Positions 7,318 to 13,566 of a stretch of 13,566 bases of DNA are shown in pieces. Source of the stretch: Pseudomonadota bacterium (GTDB taxonomy: Bacteria; Bdellovibrionota; Bdellovibrionia; Bdellovibrionales; JAEYZS01); contig JAEYZS010000175.1 in the NCBI GenBank assembly GCA_023427925.1, positions 1 through 13,566 of the forward strand, written 5' to 3'. A program made the position numbers and the translations under genes. Within the stretch, counting starts at the first letter, position 1, and each line of letters opens with the position of its first letter. Under the pieces are notes generated by a model. It ran no database searches. It saw only the letters and a list, made by a program, of their open reading frames with translations, and was not told the origin of the DNA.

Positions 7318-8439
7318 TTAGTTCGTTAATTCTTTGATTCTAGTAAAGACATCTTGGAGGCGATATTTTTCTTGGACGCGTTTCCGAGCTTTTTGAGCCT
7401 TTTCTTCATAGACTTTGAGATTGTTTACAACTTCAGTAATTCCTTCTTCAATAGCTTTTGAGGATTTAGGTTCGATTAAGAGGCCGTATGTACCTTGATC
7501 AAGGATTTCAACTGGTCCACCTGTATTGGTAGAAATACAAATTTTTTCGCATGCCATTGCTTCAACCAAAACGATTCCAAAAGTTTCTTTATATGAAGGC
7601 ATTATAAATATATCGAGCGCCTTCATGATTTTTTGAACTTCGTTAGAAAAGCCTCGAACCTGAACATGTGAACTTAGATTATGAGAAAGGATTTCGTTTA
7701 GAATCTTTTTTTGTAGAGGTTCTTCTCCGTAAGTATCAGCACCTACCAGGACATATTTAACCTGAGGGAGCGAGTTTTTAAGGTTTTTAATAGCTTCGAT
7801 AAATTCAAGCTGACCTTTTTGTCGATCGAATCGGCCCACAAGTCCCACGAGGATTTCATTGTCCTCTACTCCTAACGACTTTCGCATCTGCACTCGCTCT
7901 GGATCATCTTTAGCAGTTGGAACGAACTTTGAGCTATCAACACCATTAGGAATAACAACATACTTCTCTACTGGTACTGGAAGTGTTTGAACTAGAGCTT
8001 CCTTTTGGATGTTAGTGAGAGTGATCATCTGATCGAGCTTTCCATAAACCATTTTATGGAAAAAGCCTTTCTTTGGATAATCTACAAACATTTGAGTAAA
8101 GCCGATCACCTTAATATGCGGGAACTTCTTTTTAATCCAGTAAGTCAGCCAAAGGTCTTTTAACCTATGGACAAAGATAACTTCGATATTTTTTTCTTTA
8201 ACGAATTTACTAAGCAGTCGGATATTTTTTAGAGAAAAGTAATCCTTACCGCTCAGAGTAAAACTTTTGAGATCAAATTCTTTGAGCTTTCTTTGAACAA
8301 AGGTGTTCGGTCTACAAACACAATAGGACTCGTATCCGTCTTTATCAAATGAATCCGTGAGTCGAACAGCGTAAAGCTCAAGGCCGCCTTCTGATTTCGA
8401 TAAGCAAACATGCAATACGTTCTTCTTTTGTTGACTCAC
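7318..8439 (-). CDS. GT-B glycosyltransferase, family 4
   Basis: A 373-residue cytoplasmic GT4 enzyme. The N-terminal acceptor domain begins VLHVCLSKSEGGLELYA, with the glycine-rich loop. The linker has VIPNGVD (163-168). The C-terminal nucleotide-sugar domain has VGRFDRQKGQ (Arg203 and Lys208 as phosphate contacts), LVGADTYG, DIFIMPSYKETFGIVLVEAMA with the E-x7-E pair Glu285/Glu293, and STNTGGPVEIL. GT4 enzymes transfer sugars with retention in LPS, capsule or glycolipid synthesis. No other polysaccharide gene is near, so the product is unknown. The start is GTG; a GGAG lies 11 nt upstream, slightly far, and there is no better start nearby. The protease gene is 23 nt upstream on the same strand, so they may be co-transcribed. 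Confidence 0.88.
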   Translation of the reverse strand: MSQQKKNVLHVCLSKSEGGLELYAVRLTDSFDKDGYESYCVCRPNTFVQRKLKEFDLKSFTLSGKDYFSLKNIRLLSKFVKEKNIEVIFVHRLKDLWLTYWIKKKFPHIKVIGFTQMFVDYPKKGFFHKMVYGKLDQMITLTNIQKEALVQTLPVPVEKYVVIPNGVDSSKFVPTAKDDPERVQMRKSLGVEDNEILVGLVGRFDRQKGQLEFIEAIKNLKNSLPQVKYVLVGADTYGEEPLQKKILNEILSHNLSSHVQVRGFSNEVQKIMKALDIFIMPSYKETFGIVLVEAMACEKICISTNTGGPVEILDQGTYGLLIEPKSSKAIEEGITEVVNNLKVYEEKAQKARKRVQEKYRLQDVFTRIKELTN

Positions 8440-8462
8440 GAATATGTACTCTCCACTAAAAT

Positions 8463-9437
8463 TTATTGGAGAATTTGTCTGATTGTTTCTTTTGTGTCAA
8501 CAGGGACATCTTTTTGGATGTACTCTTGTAAGATTTCTTTGATCGCAAAAGAAGGTGCTGCATAAGACAGCTCTTGCCAAATTTCTTCTGAGTTTGCGGT
8601 AAGCATTTGTTGCAAGTATGCAGAGCTTTGAACTTTAGAATGCTTTGGAATTCTCCCTGTCCAAATAATACCAAGGATATCACCTGTGTTTCGATCAACC
8701 ATTGCAGAGCCAGAATCTCCGTGTGAAATGTCACAGCCGTTAGCAAATGACCACACTTTATAATCAGCAGGATTTTTATCATCAGGATCAGCTAGGTATC
8801 GTACATCGTCACCTTGAGAGAAAACAATGCAGTCGCTATCTTGGTTTGCAACCAATCTTTGGCCGTTGTTATTTGCATATCCGTGACCGATTGTGAGCAA
8901 TTCTTGTCCAGCATAGATCTCAGAATTAAATGCCATGTTCTGTCCGAGGTCTTCTAATTCAGCTTCGTCAGCTTCTGAAACGTCAATTGTTGCTAGAGCA
9001 AAGTCCACATCCGACCATGAACCAATAAACTCTTTACATTTGAAAGTCTTTTTTAACATGGTGAAGTTTGCAGAACTTCCGCGACATCCAGATGCATCTT
9101 CGATAACATGGTAGTTTGAAGCTATAACGTGTTTGCCATTGAATTTCCCGAGATAGAAAGCAGTACCGCTTCCGCTAAAGTTTCCAAACCTTGCAGTTCT
9201 TCGAGCTGCTTTTTGAAAAACTTGGCTTTCGTTTTGTAATGAATCGAGCGTTACGATTTTTTTACCCCACTCATCGCCAATTTGATACTCGACATTTTCG
9301 ATTCCTTCAAAGCCGAATGCTCTTATTGTTTCAATTGGTTTACGGAATATTGCTGGGATTTTGCTTAAATCCCGATCAGCTTGCGCTGGTGTTTGAAGGC
9401 ACAAGAATGCGATTAAAAACGTGAAAATTGTTTTCAT
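8463..9437 (-). CDS. Secreted trypsin-like serine protease (S1 family)
   Basis: A 324-residue protein with a Sec signal peptide (MKTIFTFLIAFLCLQTPAQA, cleavage after Ala20). The catalytic triad is visible: His110 in SNYHVI, Asp145 in DVDFALAT and Ser242 in HGDSGSAMVD. GSGTAFYL before the His and GIIWTG after the Ser are typical of the chymotrypsin fold. Four cysteines (118, 134, 203, 235) could make two disulfides. An extra ~75 residues precede the protease domain and a helical tail of ~45 follows it. The frame stays open to 9530, but the ATG at 9437 is chosen because it starts the signal peptide and follows a G-rich SD (GGGGGGA). In a predatory or host-associated bacterium it would act in the periplasm or outside the cell; the substrate is unknown. 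It is divergent from the peptide-transporter gene. Confidence 0.88.
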   Translation of the reverse strand: MKTIFTFLIAFLCLQTPAQADRDLSKIPAIFRKPIETIRAFGFEGIENVEYQIGDEWGKKIVTLDSLQNESQVFQKAARRTARFGNFSGSGTAFYLGKFNGKHVIASNYHVIEDASGCRGSSANFTMLKKTFKCKEFIGSWSDVDFALATIDVSEADEAELEDLGQNMAFNSEIYAGQELLTIGHGYANNNGQRLVANQDSDCIVFSQGDDVRYLADPDDKNPADYKVWSFANGCDISHGDSGSAMVDRNTGDILGIIWTGRIPKHSKVQSSAYLQQMLTANSEEIWQELSYAAPSFAIKEILQEYIQKDVPVDTKETIRQILQ

Positions 9438-9508
9438 TTGGATCCCCCCTTTAGAGATGTGTGCAAGAATGTAAAAACAACATTCATTTTGCAACCATAA
9501 AGACAATT

Positions 9509-9524
9509 CTCCTTTAACAAGGAG
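9509..9524. repeat. Small perfect hairpin upstream of the protease gene
   Basis: CTCCTT-TAAC-AAGGAG is a 6-bp perfect stem with a 4-nt loop. On the minus strand its right arm is an SD-like AAAGGAG, 72 nt before the protease ATG. It has no T tract on either side, so it is not a terminator. It may be a leader hairpin or chance. Confidence 0.35.
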
Positions 9525-9583
9525 CGCCATTCGCAGTTGGATCTTGATACATTGCTTAAAATTTATTAATCAAAACCCTTCCC

Positions 9584-9609
9584 TTTAAAGTCTTTCTGAT
9601 GACTTAAAG
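9584..9609. repeat. Imperfect inverted repeat before the peptide-transporter gene
   Basis: AAGTC (9588-9592) and GACTT (9601-9605) pair perfectly; beyond one A/A mismatch the outer three positions also pair. The 8-nt spacer gives about half-turn geometry. It is 34 nt upstream of the transporter ATG. It may be an operator for peptide-responsive control, but this is only a positional guess. In the whole 205-bp divergent region I see no convincing -35/-10 pair. Confidence 0.3.
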
Positions 9610-9642
9610 AGCGTTAACAATCTCTAATCTGAGAGGAAGTTT

Positions 9643-11010
9643 ATGAAAAGTTTGGTAACTAAGAAGTTGCAAGGTAAAGAGTTTTTCGGCCACCCAGCTG
9701 GTCTTTTCGTTTTATTCTTTACTGAAATGTGGGAGCGTTTTTCTTACTATGGGATGAGAGCCCTACTCGTCCTTTATATGACAAAGTATCTATTATTCGA
9801 ACCAGAAAGAGCTAAGACTGTTCTTGGTTATGCTGCACTTGAGGGAGTGTTGATTTCTGTATTTGGTGAATTGAATATTCAACAAATGAGTTCTCAGATT
9901 TATGGTTTATATACTGGTTTCGTCTATTTTACGCCATTTTTTGGTGGTATCTTAGCGGACAAGGTTTTAGGTCAGTATCGCACAGTATATTTGGGTGGTA
10001 TCTTAATGGCCATAGGTCACTTCTTAATGGCCATTGAATCTATGTTCCTCTTTGCACTATTGTTTATCATTCTAGGTAATGGTGCCTTTAAACCTAACAT
10101 TTCAACTCAAGTGGGTAACCTCTATCCAGACAATGATCCAAGACGTGATAGAGCGTTTTCGATCTTTTATATGGGTATTAACTTAGGTGCATTCTTCTCT
10201 CCTCTTGTTTGTGGAACATTGGGTGAAAAAGTTGGATGGCATTGGGGCTTTGGAGCTGCAGGTGTTGGTATGATCATCGGTCTTATCACTTACTGGTTAG
10301 GTAGCGACCTTGTACCAAGAGATGTAATGAAAAAAGATGAAAACGTCGAAAAAAGACCACTTACAAAATCGGAGTGGAACAGTGTTTGGGCACTTGCAGT
10401 GCTATGTTTCCTAAATATTGTCTTCTGGGCGATTTTCGAACAGCAAGGTAATACGCTACAGCTTTGGGCGACAGATAGAACGGATTGGAATTTCTTTGGT
10501 ATAGAAATACCATCTACATGGTTCCAGTCATTCAATCCGATGTTTATCTTTCTGTTTGTACCTCTCATTAATATGTTGTGGTCATCACAACAAAGAAAAG
10601 GCTCAGAGCCTTCTTCAGTTGTGAAAATGGGTATTGGTTGCTTCCTTTGTGGCGCAGCTTATATCGTGATGATCGCAGCGGCTCTTGTTGTTCCTGCAGA
10701 CCAAAGAGGAAGCGTTTTCTGGTTAATGGCTACGACATGGGTATTCACAATGGGTGAAATTTATCTATCACCAATTGGTCTATCACTTGTGACTAAGGTT
10801 GCTCCTAAGCCAATCGTTTCAACTATGATGGGTCTCTGGTTTATGTCGAGCTTCTTTGGGAACTATATGACTGGTTTCTTAGGAATGTTCTATACTAAAA
10901 TGAGCAATAATAACTTCTTCTTGATGTTGACTCTCTTAGGTTGCGTCACGGGCTTAATTTTCTTTGTACTCAAAAAGCCACTTTCAAGAGCTATCGGAAG
11001 AGAAGTTTAA
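9643..11010 (+). CDS. Proton-dependent oligopeptide transporter (POT/PTR2 family)
   Basis: A 455-residue inner-membrane symporter that imports di- and tripeptides with protons. The family signature ExxERFxYYG in TM1 is intact (Glu28, Glu31, Arg32, Phe33 to Gly37). Other marks are GGILADKVLGQYRT, GNGAFKPNIS with Lys150, FSIFYMGINLG, and FWAIFEQQGNTL with Glu266. The 16 or so residues before MSSQIYG (GVLISVFGELNIQQ) form a longer first loop than in E. coli DtpA. The start has a strong GAGAGGAAG Shine-Dalgarno 5-8 nt away. It stands alone as a single gene divergent from the protease; a secreted protease beside a peptide importer is a suggestive pairing for peptide feeding, but no shared regulation is shown. 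Confidence 0.94.
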   Translation: MKSLVTKKLQGKEFFGHPAGLFVLFFTEMWERFSYYGMRALLVLYMTKYLLFEPERAKTVLGYAALEGVLISVFGELNIQQMSSQIYGLYTGFVYFTPFFGGILADKVLGQYRTVYLGGILMAIGHFLMAIESMFLFALLFIILGNGAFKPNISTQVGNLYPDNDPRRDRAFSIFYMGINLGAFFSPLVCGTLGEKVGWHWGFGAAGVGMIIGLITYWLGSDLVPRDVMKKDENVEKRPLTKSEWNSVWALAVLCFLNIVFWAIFEQQGNTLQLWATDRTDWNFFGIEIPSTWFQSFNPMFIFLFVPLINMLWSSQQRKGSEPSSVVKMGIGCFLCGAAYIVMIAAALVVPADQRGSVFWLMATTWVFTMGEIYLSPIGLSLVTKVAPKPIVSTMMGLWFMSSFFGNYMTGFLGMFYTKMSNNNFFLMLTLLGCVTGLIFFVLKKPLSRAIGREV

Positions 11011-11074
11011 TAAATCATTTATGCTTAAATTGTACTCAAGGGTTGAAATCAGCTCTTGAGTACTGCATGATTTA
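11011..11074. repeat. Outer inverted repeat TAAATCAT / ATGATTTA around a hairpin
   Basis: TAAATCAT at 11011-11018, immediately after the transporter stop, is the exact complement of ATGATTTA at 11067-11074, 3 nt before the next start codon. Together with the inner stem at 11032-11063 it makes a nested fold over the whole 67-nt gap. Confidence 0.5.
11032..11063 (+). terminator. Strong hairpin after the transporter gene, possible terminator or attenuator
   Basis: GTACTCAAG (11032-11040) and CTTGAGTAC (11055-11063) are perfect 9-bp arms. As RNA the stem extends inward by G-U, G-C, U-G and U-A pairs to 13 bp with a 6-nt GAAAUC loop. No U tract follows on the plus strand, so it is a poor intrinsic terminator; it may instead stabilise the transporter mRNA 3' end. 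Confidence 0.5.
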
Positions 11075-11077
11075 AGG

Positions 11078-11659
11078 ATGAGTTCAGATCCGATTCACAA
11101 ACTCAGTCTTGTGCTAAAAACTCCGTATCAGGTTCAGAAGTATATCAGAGCCTTCCCCTACAATAAGGGAAATACACTTTATTCTGCTGAAATAACTGCA
11201 ATCAAAAAGACTGCGCATTGTTTTGAAGCATCCTTGTTTGCAGCGGCAGTTTTAGAAAGACACGGTTACCCGCCCCTAGTGATGAGTTTAGAAAGTCGTG
11301 ATGATCTTGATCACGTTGTATATATTTTTAGGGAGAGAGGAAAGTGGGGAGCAATTGGGCAATCTCGCGAAGAAGGATTGCGTGGTAGGAAGCCTGTTTT
11401 TAGTTCATTAGAAGCGCTGGCTTTGAGTTACTATGAACCTTACGTTGATGATACAGGCGAGGTCTGGGCTTATCAAATCGCTCATCTAGATGATACGGAA
11501 ACCGACTGGAGATTTAGTCGAAGAAACGTATGGAAGGCAGAAAAGTATTTAATTGATCTACCGCATGTTACAATTCGTCAAAGTGAAAGAAGATATAAGA
11601 GATTAAAAGAGTTGTACTTACAAAGAGGTCCTATGCCTCGGTTACCGTTTTGGTGGTAG
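11078..11659 (+). CDS. Conserved protein, possible transglutaminase-like Cys/His fold
   Basis: A 193-residue, basic, probably cytoplasmic protein with no signal or membrane segment. Residues 46-55 (TAHCFEASLF) put Cys48 at the start of a helix, and His79 lies in a strand-like LDHVVYIF; these recall the transglutaminase / bacterial Cys-protease fold, which is my inference. Densely conserved-looking blocks follow: KWGAIGQSREEGLRGRKP (89-106), ALSYYEPYVDD, and the aromatic-rich DWRFSRRNVWKAE (143-155). It ends MPRLPFWW. The only upstream in-frame signal is a stop, so the ATG at 11078 is the first start. AAGG touches it directly, so normal SD spacing is missing: leaderless or weak initiation is possible. 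It is separated from the transporter by a nested hairpin and converges on the next gene with 3 nt between stops. Confidence 0.75.
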   Translation: MSSDPIHKLSLVLKTPYQVQKYIRAFPYNKGNTLYSAEITAIKKTAHCFEASLFAAAVLERHGYPPLVMSLESRDDLDHVVYIFRERGKWGAIGQSREEGLRGRKPVFSSLEALALSYYEPYVDDTGEVWAYQIAHLDDTETDWRFSRRNVWKAEKYLIDLPHVTIRQSERRYKRLKELYLQRGPMPRLPFWW

Positions 11660-11662
11660 ATG

Positions 11663-12370
11663 CTATGATCGAATTAGTTTTTTATACTTAATATGTCGAA
11701 TTGGTGAGAATAAAAAATTAACGACCTTTACTGGCGTTATACAAGCGAGAGCATCTCCATTACAATACTCTGGATTCGTAGCGGTAAAAAACTTAGCTAG
11801 ATCGTCCGAAATTAATTTTTCTTGTGAGAGTAATCTTTGTCCATCAAGGACGCGGCTTTTTGGGTTTTTTGCAATGCCATTTGTGAGTTCTATATTATAG
11901 AGTTCTTTTGCGGCTAAGCGCGCCCACTCGAGGTCCCTTCCTAATAATTCATGGCCAGGTCTTGGCAACACATCCGGATGATTTCGATGAAGGACTTTGT
12001 AAGACTTGTAGTTTCCGCACAACGAAAATAACCAAATGGGTTCAAATGGATATGCTTGTGTAACTTTTAAAAATGAACCAAAAAATAATTTTTCGACTAC
12101 ACCATGACCCCGAATTGTTTTATCAAAAATGTATGCAGGAGATGCAAAAAGTCGTTTTTGACTCCCAAGTCTTAGAACTTTTGTGATGATGGGATTAAAG
12201 CCAATAACTTCAAGATCCGTGTCAATGACAATGTAAATGCCTAGCCATAGAGGTAAGCGACTTTTCAAATAGTCTTTCGTTATCCCTGGAGATTCTTTGA
12301 TACAAAAATCAGATATTTTTCTTAATAAGACGTCGCTAATGTCGGATTGTTTATAGTATCGAAGTTGCAT
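11663..12370 (-). CDS. GNAT-like protein of unknown function
   Basis: A 235-residue soluble protein. The first part (1-110) fits an acetyltransferase fold: a strand with GIYIVIDTDLEVIGFNP, a second with KRLFASPAYIFDKTIRGHGVVEKLFF, where RGHG (87-90) sits where GNAT enzymes bind the CoA pyrophosphate (R/Q-x-x-G-x-G/A). NYKSYKVLHRN (120-130) resembles the N-x-x-(S/A)-x-x-(L/Y) helix. The last ~95 residues, with FFTATNPEYCNGDALACI, do not belong to a GNAT core I know. The RGHGVV motif is imperfect (Val for the second Gly), so catalytic activity is uncertain. The ATG has an AGGA Shine-Dalgarno 6 nt upstream. It is a single gene, convergent with the gene on its left. Confidence 0.6.
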   Translation of the reverse strand: MQLRYYKQSDISDVLLRKISDFCIKESPGITKDYLKSRLPLWLGIYIVIDTDLEVIGFNPIITKVLRLGSQKRLFASPAYIFDKTIRGHGVVEKLFFGSFLKVTQAYPFEPIWLFSLCGNYKSYKVLHRNHPDVLPRPGHELLGRDLEWARLAAKELYNIELTNGIAKNPKSRVLDGQRLLSQEKLISDDLAKFFTATNPEYCNGDALACITPVKVVNFLFSPIRHIKYKKLIRS

Positions 12371-12579
12371 AATTTCCTAGATGAATATTGATAGCGTGAA
12401 ATACAAGAGACTGTAGATGTAGGCAAACGGATAATTTTACATAGATATTTACTTCCAAAACTGCTGAGGGAATTAGCAACAATGCCTAGAGGAATGTTGT
12501 CAGAATCTATAAATCTGTTTTTTCTTGGTTCTAATAGCGAACCTTTTTCTATAGCCCCTGTTATAATTCGACCTACTTT
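12322..12579 (-). other. Stop-free 86-codon frame without a start codon; mostly intergenic
   Basis: The stretch between the GNAT-like gene and the tRNase Z homologue (12371-12666, nearly 300 bp) holds no gene I can confirm. On the minus strand one frame stays open from 12579 to a stop at 12322, overlapping the GNAT-like gene's start out of frame. Its translation looks protein-like (for instance IDSDNIPLGIVANSLSSFG), but it has no ATG or GTG and only one late TTG. It may be a decayed gene or chance. A 33-codon ATG frame also runs on the plus strand (12482-12583). Confidence 0.3.
12559..12567 (+). promoter_or_regulatory. Extended -10 promoter for the tRNase Z homologue
   Basis: TG-T-TATAAT is a perfect extended -10 box. 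No good -35 lies 16-18 nt upstream, which extended -10 promoters can tolerate. Transcription would begin near 12574, giving a leader of about 90 nt that includes the hairpin at 12617. Confidence 0.45.
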
Positions 12580-12616
12580 TTAAGATATGAAGACTTTAAC
12601 CAAAATCAAATTGCTG

Positions 12617-12633
12617 ATACTCTAACTGAGTAT
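12617..12633. repeat. Leader hairpin ATACTC / GAGTAT
   Basis: A perfect 6-bp stem with a 5-nt loop (TAACT), extended by one G-U pair, within the likely leader of the tRNase Z homologue. It ends 22 nt before the GGGAGG ribosome-binding site. A 12-residue frame beginning at 12587 has its stop in the loop. Confidence 0.35.
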
Positions 12634-12655
12634 TTCTCGCGCTAATTTGTATTCT

Positions 12656-12661
12656 GGGAGG
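12656..12661 (+). promoter_or_regulatory. Strong ribosome-binding site that points to an ATT start
   Basis: GGGAGG is the best Shine-Dalgarno in this region. Five nt downstream, at 12667, is ATT, in frame with the tRNase Z homologue; no ATG, GTG or TTG lies at a normal distance in this frame. Confidence 0.5.
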
Positions 12662-12717
12662 CTGTTATTTATTCTGATTATTTTAATTTTAGTGAGTGGA
12701 AGGACTGCGATCTGCAT

Positions 12718-13521
12718 GTGCGCGGAGTTTCCGTGGCTGGGATCGGTACAAGTCTTTATCTTCCTGATCTTAAGGTGACCATCGATCTTGCTCAAGGTTT
12801 GCAGCCCATGATTAAGCCCAAAACTTTTTTGATTACACATGCTCATATGGATCATGCTTCCGGTATTCCTTATGTCATCTCTCAGAAAGCTTTGATCAAG
12901 GCTCCTCCTGCGACGTTTTATATGCCTGCTGTTATGGTGGAGCCTCTTCAGAATATTATGAAGGAATGGCAAAAAATTGATCAACACGAATATACTTTTG
13001 AATTATTAGGTGTAGAAGCGGGGAACAAATATTCTCTGGATAGCCATCATGACTTTAAACCTTTTAAAACATTTCATAGAGTGCCGTCGTTGGGTTACAC
13101 TATTTTTGAACGTCGAAATAAACTAAAACGAGAGTATTTAGAACTTTCACAGGATGAAATCGTAGAATTCAAAGATAAAGGTGTAAAGCTTACAGAAGAA
13201 AATTCTTTACCTATATTCTCCTATACTGGTGATACGACCATGGATTTTTGGAATCATAATCCCGAGGTTTTAGAAAGTAAGGTTTTATTTATGGAGGTCA
13301 CTTACTGGGACACAAAGAAGTCTATCGAAGAGGCCCGCCAGTGGGGACATATTCATCTCTTTGAAGTCATCGACAGGCTAGACGACTTTAAAGGCGAAAA
13401 GCTCGTCTTCACTCACCTTTCAAGCAGATATTCTATCGAATACGCAAGATCCGTATTGCAAAAAAATATCCCTAAAAAACACTGGGACAAGGTCGACATC
13501 TTTCCTCGAAGCTCGTTATAA
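12718..13521 (+). CDS. Metallo-beta-lactamase-fold tRNase Z homologue (plant TRZ1/2-like short form)
   Basis: A zinc-dependent hydrolase of the ribonuclease Z family, which trims tRNA 3' ends. Counting from the GTG, the metal motif THAHMDH gives His41, His43, Asp45 and His46; further ligands are His120 in FKTFHRVPSLGY, Asp172 in YTGDTT and His233 in THLSSRY. GHIHLFE (His211/His213) fits the family's catalytic His region. The order of blocks, including FHxxxSxGY and the RNKLKREYLELSQDEI insert, is like Arabidopsis short tRNase Z. The GTG is the only standard start, but its nearest SD is 13 nt away. The frame stays open back to 12646 with coding-like residues (FSEWKDCDLHVRG), and GGGAGG precedes an ATT at 12667, so the true protein probably begins there, 17 residues longer. 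A CTG at 12712 is a third option. Confidence 0.85.
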   Translation: MRGVSVAGIGTSLYLPDLKVTIDLAQGLQPMIKPKTFLITHAHMDHASGIPYVISQKALIKAPPATFYMPAVMVEPLQNIMKEWQKIDQHEYTFELLGVEAGNKYSLDSHHDFKPFKTFHRVPSLGYTIFERRNKLKREYLELSQDEIVEFKDKGVKLTEENSLPIFSYTGDTTMDFWNHNPEVLESKVLFMEVTYWDTKKSIEEARQWGHIHLFEVIDRLDDFKGEKLVFTHLSSRYSIEYARSVLQKNIPKKHWDKVDIFPRSSL

Positions 13522-13546
13522 TGTCAGACTTGGTGATCTAGTAGAG

Positions 13547-13566
13547 ATGAGTAACGCCAATTTGAA
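13547..13566 (+). CDS. Possible start of the next gene, cut by the window edge
   Basis: An ATG at 13547 opens a frame (MSNANL) to the end of the window, with AGAG too close for a normal SD. Only six codons are visible, so this is weak. A preceding ATG overlapping the tRNase Z stop meets a TAG after six codons. Confidence 0.2.

Noticed and set aside
7306..7325. Near-palindrome at the fabI/glycosyltransferase junction as a bidirectional terminator
   Set aside because: The 9-nt arms have one mismatch and only 2 nt between them, leaving a short AT-rich stem once a loop is allowed, and there is no T tract.
8456..8782. 108-codon open frame inside the protease gene
   Set aside because: It is a shadow in another frame of a protease with intact triad, signal peptide and SD.
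9438..9530. N-terminal extension of the protease to 9530
   Set aside because: The internal ATG at 9437 begins a proper signal peptide and has a G-rich SD; the extension would bury the signal.
12587..12625. 12-residue leader peptide before the tRNase Z homologue
   Set aside because: It has no good SD and no run of regulatory codons; its stop in the hairpin loop is noted only with that hairpin.
12622..12987. 121-codon minus-strand frame over the tRNase Z start
   Set aside because: It overlaps the metal-binding region of a convincing enzyme on the other strand and shows no recognisable domain.

Overview
The window is AT-rich bacterial DNA from a Gram-negative organism: it encodes a BamB-type lipoprotein, a YfgM-like partner, two lipoproteins with good lipoboxes and a signal-peptide protease. 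The combination of moderate-to-low GC, tightly packed short operons and single genes, and the style of the hypothetical proteins fits the predatory Bdellovibrionota (Bdellovibrio / Pseudobdellovibrio / Bacteriovorax). That placement is an inference from gene style; no rRNA or marker gene is present to settle it.

Layout. (1) Positions 1-1230 hold the 3' part of a gene for a cysteine-patterned, Thr/Pro-linker protein with two internal repeats. (2) Positions 1237-5640 are a run of six minus-strand genes, read right to left: a YfgM-like TPR membrane protein, BamB, a small lipoprotein, an aspartoacylase/succinylglutamate-desuccinylase-family enzyme, a 64-residue protein and a cytoplasmic helical-backbone metal-receptor protein. 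(3) A divergent intergenic region at 5641-5771, with a 16-bp inverted repeat and a good promoter, leads right into an RluF/RluB-like pseudouridine synthase and fabI. (4) Two minus-strand genes follow, a GT4 glycosyltransferase and a trypsin-like secreted protease, divergent from (5) a POT-family peptide transporter. (6) A strong hairpin separates the transporter from a conserved protein with a possible transglutaminase-like Cys/His site. (7) A GNAT-like gene converges on that. (8) After about 300 bp with no confirmed gene comes a plant-type short tRNase Z homologue whose N-terminus appears to start at a non-standard codon.

How the genes relate. The YfgM-BamB pair is the envelope-biogenesis neighbourhood known from E. 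coli (yfgM-bamB-der), but Der is not the next gene here. RluF-like plus FabI are probably co-transcribed. The rest look like independent housekeeping or hypothetical genes. All three convergent gene pairs have stop codons only 3-6 nt apart, leaving no room for conventional terminators between them.

I found no mobile element, CRISPR array, tRNA or rRNA. I did not find a clear new multi-gene system. The best leads are the Cys-repeat protein, the likely AUU start of the tRNase Z homologue, the 13-bp hairpin after the transporter, and an 86-codon stop-free frame with no start codon near 12.4 kb.
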